Positions 8,069 through 10,760 of a stretch of DNA of 10,760 nucleotides are shown in pieces. The stretch is taken from NCBI GenBank assembly GCA_003246035.1, contig QKBP01000060.1:1-10760 (forward strand), written 5' to 3'. Origin of the DNA: Desulfuromonadaceae bacterium. Its GTDB lineage: Bacteria > Desulfobacterota > Desulfuromonadia > Desulfuromonadales > SZUA-401. Position 1 is the stretch's first letter. Each line of letters opens with the position of its first letter. A program made the position numbers and the translations under genes. Below the pieces are notes generated by a model. That model saw nothing but the letters and a program-made list of their open reading frames with translations, was not told where the DNA came from and did not search any database.

Positions 8069-8251
8069 TTATTGTTCGGCCGTGCCGGCAGGGAGGGCAT
8101 CCCGGGTGGTTACAAAGGCCTGGTTGACGCGACCGCCGAGGACCGAAATGACCACGACGCAAATCGCAATGATCAGGGCGATCAGGACACCGTATTCCAC
8201 GGCCGAGGCCCCTTCTTCGTCACGCATGAACTTTTGGATTCGTTCTCTCAT
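8069..8251 (-). CDS. flp: Flp-type pilin 2
   Basis: A 60-residue Flp prepilin. The leader is short and charged (MRERIQKFMRDEEG, 14 residues). The cleavage and core motif is G/ASAVEYGVLIALIIAIC, with Glu at +5 and Tyr at +6, the Flp signature. A hydrophobic helix of about 20 residues follows, then a short polar tail. TadV is expected to cut after Gly14, giving a 46-residue major or alternative pilin. A strong AAGGAGA site lies about 7 bases before ATG 8251. Compared with pilin 1 it keeps the helix core but differs in leader and tail. Which of the two is the main structural pilin cannot be told from sequence. Confidence 0.96.
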   Translation of the reverse strand: MRERIQKFMRDEEGASAVEYGVLIALIIAICVVVISVLGGRVNQAFVTTRDALPAGTAEQ

Positions 8252-8669
8252 GTCTCATCTCCTTTTGAATGTGGTTGAACCTGCCACCGAACCACCTCGC
8301 CTGAGAGTGGTTTCCCCAATTCCTGCAAAGAGACCTCTTTAAAGTGCGGGCGCCTTTCAGCGAGAGCCGGGCTCGGGGTGCCGTCGGGTCACGACGGACG
8401 CACACCGGTCGCGCTACGACTCGAAATAGTTGTGGGGGACAGGGAAGACCGTCCCCTTCAAGGTGCGGCAAGGCGCCGACGCTGTCGCGAAACTTTCGTG
8501 TAGGGAACAGGGACGATCTGGATGCGCCGTGCATAGCGGGGAGAGGCCCCTACTAAAGCAGGGAACAGGGGCAAGCAAGGTTGGAGAGGCGTGGATGTCG
8601 TTGGTTTTACTTTGCATGGCGTCTTTCCGGATCGTTTGCAGCCACGGCTGCATGCACAGAGATTAAGAC
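8252..8669 (-). other. Structured, repeat-bearing region between the two pilin genes
   Basis: No convincing gene is seen here. Several hairpins can be drawn. ACCAC..GTGGT with inner CTC/GAG lies at 8291-8311, and AAAGAG-AC-CTCTTT at 8327-8340. GGGGAC/GTCCCC lies at 8435-8456 and looks like a REP element. A GGGG/CCCC hairpin flanked by TAG/CTA spans 8534-8555. TGCAGCC-AC-GGCTGCA lies at 8637-8652, just after the flp1 stop. The word GGGA(A)CAGGG recurs at 8436, 8503 and 8561. The first two hairpins would sit in the 5' leader of flp2. The one at 8637-8652 may protect the 3' end of flp1 mRNA. I found no good sigma70 or sigma54 promoter. Confidence 0.5.
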
Positions 8670-8870
8670 TTAATGCAATGAGTTTTCCTCCAGCGCGTTC
8701 CAGGAGGAGTTAAAGCCGTCGTAGCCTTGCCAGACCATCAAACCGAAGGTGGTGATGGCGATAACGCAAATGGCGATGATCAGCGCGAGGAGCACACCGT
8801 ATTCGACAGAGCTGGCGCCCTTGTCGTTACGGGCCAGGGAGAGCAGGGAAGAGGCGAATTGTCCCAGCAT
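8670..8870 (-). CDS. flp: Flp-type pilin 1
   Basis: A 66-residue Flp prepilin, the first gene of the tad operon. An 18-residue leader ends NDKG. The mature protein begins ASSVEYGVLLALIIAICVIA, with Glu at +5 and Tyr at +6 of the mature form and a roughly 20-residue helix. The tail, rich in Trp, Phe and Asn, is longer and more aromatic than that of pilin 2 (MVWQGYDGFNSSWNAL). I chose ATG 8870, which gives a normal leader length and has GAGGG about 9 bases upstream. The frame is open to an ATG at 9035, but that extension would add 55 unrelated residues and would overlap the predicted promoter. Pilin 1 and pilin 2 share the core motif but are clearly diverged. Confidence 0.93.
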   Translation of the reverse strand: MLGQFASSLLSLARNDKGASSVEYGVLLALIIAICVIAITTFGLMVWQGYDGFNSSWNALEENSLH

Positions 8871-8973
8871 GGCAGCAGTCCCTCGCTCCTGCGCCAGGTC
8901 GATGCTGTGCCCGGCCCAGGGGGCAAAAGTTGACCTTTGACCAGGGGGGGGTCGATGGAGACTTGAGAGTATG

Positions 8974-9001
8974 AGTGTAGCAACGGATAGGTTGGTGACA
9001 A
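8974..9001 (-). promoter_or_regulatory. Predicted sigma70 promoter of the tad operon
   Basis: On the minus strand TTGTCA (9001-8996) is followed by a 16-base spacer and TACACT (8979-8974). The spacer ends in TGC, giving an extended -10 (TGCTACACT). Transcription would start near 8967 and leave a leader of about 97 bases before flp1. That leader contains a GGTCAAAGGTCAA direct repeat and a run of C residues, possible regulator or stability elements. The match is by eye only. Confidence 0.5.
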
Positions 9002-9105
9002 GCTGGAAAAAAATCAAATTGTCAGTATTATTCAATGGTTGAGGTCTTCGTAGTACTTTAGTTCAAGGACACATTAGGAAATGGCCGATATACGACGAGG
9101 TCTGA

Positions 9106-9252
9106 GGGGGCGGAGCGAGTGACGCCGCAAGAGGGGGGGGCGATGATGGTCTTCTCCGTCGACTGCCGGTCGACGAGGCGACCCTCGAGGTGATCGGGCG
9201 GGAGATCGGGGCGCGGTTTGTCAAGGGCGTGCCCATGGCCCCCCTGGCTTAG
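9106..9252 (+). pseudogene. Possible remnant of a GC-rich gene (weak)
   Basis: A plus-strand frame of 49 codons with no start codon ends at TAG 9250-9252. Its last 35 residues read like genuine protein (LLRRLPVDEATLEVIGREIG, then ARFVKGVPMAPLA), while the upstream part is a poly-Gly run from a G-tract at 9133-9140. A bidirectional terminator lies 83 bases downstream in the right orientation to end it. I do not recognise the family. It could be the decayed 3' end of a gene displaced by whatever joined the two halves of the window, or chance in GC-rich DNA. Confidence 0.25.
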
Positions 9253-9334
9253 CGGACGCTGCGCCTCGCACCTCGGTCGGCGACCGCTTTGCATTCGGAC
9301 CCTTTTGAGCGCCCCGAGGGTGTGTGGAAAATTG

Positions 9335-9365
9335 AAAAGCGACCCCTGGCGCAGGGGTCGCTTTT
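9335..9365. terminator. Strong bidirectional rho-independent terminator
   Basis: A perfect 14-base stem, AAAAGCGACCCCTG (9335-9348) and CAGGGGTCGCTTTT (9352-9365), encloses a GCG loop. A T-run continues to 9367 on the plus strand. On the minus strand the stem ends in TTTT followed by CAATTTTCC. It can stop transcription from both sides, insulating the tad operon from the AT-rich segment on its right. Confidence 0.85.
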
Positions 9366-9472
9366 TTACTCCGGGTTTTTGGGAATCTCGTGTGGAAACG
9401 GTTCGAGAAATGATTTCAATTTTGCATCAAGTAGAAGTCCCTTGGCGATGTAAGAACAAATTCAGTATGGAT

Positions 9473-9578
9473 TGATAACGGTTTGAGATAAGTAGCGACG
9501 ACGCGCAGGTTCGGCCTGGTAGAGAGCCTTGCGAGAACTGCCTGCGGTCATTTCGTCCGCTTGATTGTTTGGTTAGGT
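9473..9578 (-). repeat. Putative integron attC recombination site
   Basis: Read on the minus strand. It begins with an R''-type core, ACCTAAC (9578-9572), that contains the stop codon of the neighbouring gene. It then has an L''-like ATCAAGCGGAC (9565-9555). The palindrome centre is CGCAGG/CCTGCG (9504-9509 with 9541-9546), with inner GAA/TTC and GGC/GCC pairs. The return half ends CTTATCTCAAACCGTTATC, whose GTTA (from 9479) would be R'. Both arms align as TAAC, then AAG..GACGA, then CGCAGG, with small bulges, as attC hairpins do. The left half is close to textbook attC; R' departs from GTTRRRY beyond GTTA, which is allowed because those bases belong to the next unit. The 106-base length fits known attC sites. 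Confidence 0.6.
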
Positions 9579-10074
9579 TCCTTCGTTGTTAAACACGCTG
9601 CTTTGTTCCAATCTCGCAGAAATCTCGGTTATTCGCTCAATTGAGCAGTCTTTCCAGCCTGTGCCGGAACAATACTCTTTAGCAACTTGTATATACTCAT
9701 TCGATTTTTCAACGTTACCAAGTTCTTTTTCAACCCTAGAAAGGCGCTCAAAGGTAAGTGTTTTGTCCATATTGTATGTTCTTTCTGAAAACATCATTGA
9801 GTTGATTTCTTTTGATTGGTCAAGCACATCTGAAAAAATAAGGAGCGCTTCCCTGTATCCATCTGGATAAGCATTTGTTCGTTGTATGTCGACCAGTGCA
9901 GAATAGCGACTTATCAACAGAGCATCGTTAAGGTAATCGCTGCCATCAGATATGATGTCGACGGCGCGTTTCTCGAACCAAATTGCAGCACCGCCAAGAC
10001 AAATAATTGCAACAAAAAGGTGGGAGATGATAAGCAATATGATCTTTTTATTTTGGGTCATATTGGATACCTAA
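9479..10074 (-). mobile_element. Putative integron gene cassette (one gene plus attC)
   Basis: The unit would run from the TTAGGT after the crossover G (GTTAGGT at 10075-10069) through the gene and attC to the G at 9479, about 596 bases. The 5' TTAGGT is exactly complementary to the ACCTAA of the attC R'' box, a known property of integron cassettes. The single gene nearly fills the unit, starts 8 bases inside it, and ends within R''. Composition is visibly more AT-rich than the tad operon. No integrase or attI is visible, and no clear second attC is seen on the right, so this may be a lone or terminal cassette. Confidence 0.55.
9573..10061 (-). CDS. Hypothetical membrane-anchored protein (cassette gene)
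   Basis: A 162-residue protein of unknown function. Residues about 7-28 form one hydrophobic helix (IILLIISHLFVAIICLGGAA) after a short basic N-terminus, so it is probably a signal-anchored inner-membrane protein with its C-terminal part outside. The rest is helical. Residues about 103-131 (FERLSRVEKELGNVEKSNEY and on to Cys131) look like one TPR-type helix pair. Two Cys at 131 and 139 could form a disulfide. Codon use is AT-rich, unlike the tad genes. The ribosome site is weak (AGG about 8 bases before ATG 10061). The stop TAA lies inside ACCTAAC, the predicted attC R'' box. Cassette genes often encode such unknown small proteins; no function can be given. Confidence 0.8.
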   Translation of the reverse strand: MTQNKKIILLIISHLFVAIICLGGAAIWFEKRAVDIISDGSDYLNDALLISRYSALVDIQRTNAYPDGYREALLIFSDVLDQSKEINSMMFSERTYNMDKTLTFERLSRVEKELGNVEKSNEYIQVAKEYCSGTGWKDCSIERITEISARLEQSSVFNNEGT

Positions 10075-10075
10075 C

Positions 10076-10354
10076 TAGATGATATGAAACGATTTCGCTT
10101 TTAAATATTCCCGGTCAAATACTGAAGTACACATGGTGTCGCTTAAATTCGAGACACTTGTTGGATTGGCCTGAAATATTAAATCTGCGAATCACGCCAG
10201 GAACGTCAATATACCAAAACCACCAAACTGACATCTTTGGTCACCGGCGATTACTGCGTCTTTATATCACTTTGTGAGACTCAGTTCACTAAGGTAAATC
10301 CTGAGTTTTCTAGCTACCAGGATGAGCGAACGGATGTGTCCTGTTCATAAACAC
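10076..10354. other. Gene-free AT-rich stretch
   Basis: No coding frame of note was found on either strand. A small hairpin, ACCAAA/TTTGGT, lies at 10222-10241. The flank of the cassette core (ATCTAGTTAGGT on the minus strand) does not show a clear attC arm or a recognisable attI, so the origin of this stretch is open. No convincing promoter was found. Confidence 0.4.
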
Positions 10355-10386
10355 AAAGAGGCGGTCATGCAATTGACCGCCTCTTT
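10355..10386. terminator. Perfect 13-base inverted repeat, likely terminator
   Basis: AAAGAGGCGGTCA (10355-10367) and TGACCGCCTCTTT (10374-10386) surround a 6-base loop, TGCAAT. On the minus strand the stem is followed by a T-rich stretch (CTCTTTGTGTTT), and on the plus strand by CTCTTTGATCC. It can end transcripts from the partial gene to its right, and is close enough to symmetric to work in both directions. Confidence 0.7.
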
Positions 10387-10417
10387 GATCCTCTTATGTG
10401 CTATGTGAGCACGCAAG

Positions 10418-10532
10418 GGCGTCAGGCTTCCTGCCTTCCATGAACCCTGCGTTTCACTGACGCCTGGAGCCTCCACCATACGTGGTGAGTGGCCCATCTC
10501 TCTTCATTAAGGCTTTGCCCTCAATGGGAGAG
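10418..10532. other. Cluster of hairpins, possible structured RNA or 3' untranslated region
   Basis: Three more foldable segments follow the 10355 repeat. GGCGTCAG (10418-10425) pairs with CTGACGCC (10457-10464). CACCA/TGGTG lies at 10474-10487 and extends with a one-base bulge. CTCTC/GAGAG encloses CATT/AATG and AGG/CCT pairs at 10498-10532. With the terminator they fill most of the space after the partial minus-strand gene. No known RNA family was recognised. Confidence 0.45.
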
Positions 10533-10556
10533 CCCTGTATAGCCGACGGGGTAAGT

Positions 10557-10760
10557 TTACCGTGGGCGCCCATCTGCTAACAGCCATTCTAAAGAGGCTT
10601 CTTTGTCATGCGTGACCAATATAGTCACGCCCCTGTTAACAGCGGCATTTTCGACAAATTTGTTAATTATATCTTTATGTTCAATGACTGAAATTTTGTA
10701 GTTGCCACGAAAATGAAGTGCTATGTGTTCCCCGACTTTAAACCGATCGAATTGTTTCCA
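10557..10760 (-). CDS. Unidentified protein, C-terminal 67 residues (enters from the right edge)
   Basis: An open minus-strand frame runs from the window edge to TAA 10559-10557 with no start inside. Its 67 residues look like real protein, with alternating strand and helix: FKVGEHIALHF, YKISVIEHKDIINKFVENAA, GVTILVTHDKEASLEWLLAD. The pattern of a strand ending in an acidic turn, a helix, a strand, and then a D-x-EA-x-x-WL end recalls SpoIIAA/STAS-like or DUF4180-type domains, but this is a loose resemblance. Composition is AT-rich like the cassette gene. Function is unknown. Confidence 0.6.
   Translation of the reverse strand, partial: WKQFDRFKVGEHIALHFRGNYKISVIEHKDIINKFVENAAVNRGVTILVTHDKEASLEWLLADGRPR

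Noticed and set aside
8320..8345. Possible sigma54 promoter before flp2 (CTCTTTGCA)
   Set aside because: No GG element at the required spacing upstream of the GC element.
8220..8653. Minus-strand frames 8220-8534 and 8414-8653 between the pilins
   Set aside because: Their composition is not protein-like and they cross hairpins and REP-like repeats. One overlaps flp2 and has no supporting ribosome site.
8871..9035. Longer flp1 starting at 9035
   Set aside because: It would add 55 unrelated residues before a normal pilin leader and would cover the predicted promoter.
9058..9294. Minus-strand 78-codon frame
   Set aside because: Rich in Arg, Pro and Ser with no motif or good ribosome site. The opposite strand looks slightly more coding.
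10060..10110. An attI site at the cassette's right end
   Set aside because: Only the GTTAGGT core is present. No second core or integrase gene is seen, and no integrase frame starts in the adjacent 480 bases.
1..10760. CRISPR arrays, tRNA or rRNA genes, insertion sequences
   Set aside because: No regular direct repeat array, no cloverleaf with TTCRA-type arms, no rRNA-like stretch and no transposase frame were found by eye.

Overview
The window is dominated by a tad (tight adherence, Flp-type type IVc pilus) locus. It is read entirely on the minus strand, so its order runs from about 9000 down to 1: flp pilin 1, flp pilin 2, prepilin peptidase (tadV/cpaA), two TadE-like pseudopilins, cpaB/rcpC, the secretin rcpA/cpaC, a small lipoprotein, a TadG-like protein with a single-base frameshift, tadZ/cpaE, and the start of the motor ATPase tadA/cpaF, which leaves the window at base 1. 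The inner-membrane platform genes (tadB, tadC) and any tadD are not seen and would be expected beyond the left edge. GC-rich codon use, strong Shine-Dalgarno sites, a lipobox lipoprotein and an outer-membrane secretin point to a Gram-negative, proteobacterial-type organism (Pseudomonadota or Desulfobacterota-like). I cannot name a genus from the sequence.

Region by region: bases 1-7986 are a tightly packed operon with gaps of about 10-55 bases, and tadV and tadE overlap by 4 bases. Bases 7987-8870 hold the two pilin genes, with a hairpin after the second pilin and a roughly 420-base structured, repeat-bearing leader between the two. Bases 8871-9001 hold a 5' leader and a plausible extended -10 sigma70 promoter for the operon. 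Bases 9002-9470 are non-coding apart from a possible gene remnant and contain a strong bidirectional terminator at 9335-9365.

From about 9470 rightwards the base composition becomes clearly AT-richer. The segment 9479-10074 has the hallmarks of an integron gene cassette read on the minus strand. A GTTAGGT core lies just upstream of a small membrane-protein gene, and the complementary ACCTAAC overlaps that gene's stop codon. Downstream is a roughly 100-base imperfect palindrome resembling an attC site. Further right is a gene-free stretch with several hairpins (10355-10532) and the 3' end of an unidentified minus-strand gene (10557-10760). No integrase is visible.

How the genes work together: TadV cleaves the Flp prepilins and the TadE-like pseudopilins. 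TadA/CpaF powers pilin polymerisation, TadZ/CpaE localises the machine, RcpA forms the outer-membrane pore with RcpC/CpaB as a periplasmic partner, and the small lipoprotein is a candidate pore helper. The TadG-like protein is probably a minor or surface component, and its frame break could be a sequencing error or a real lesion.
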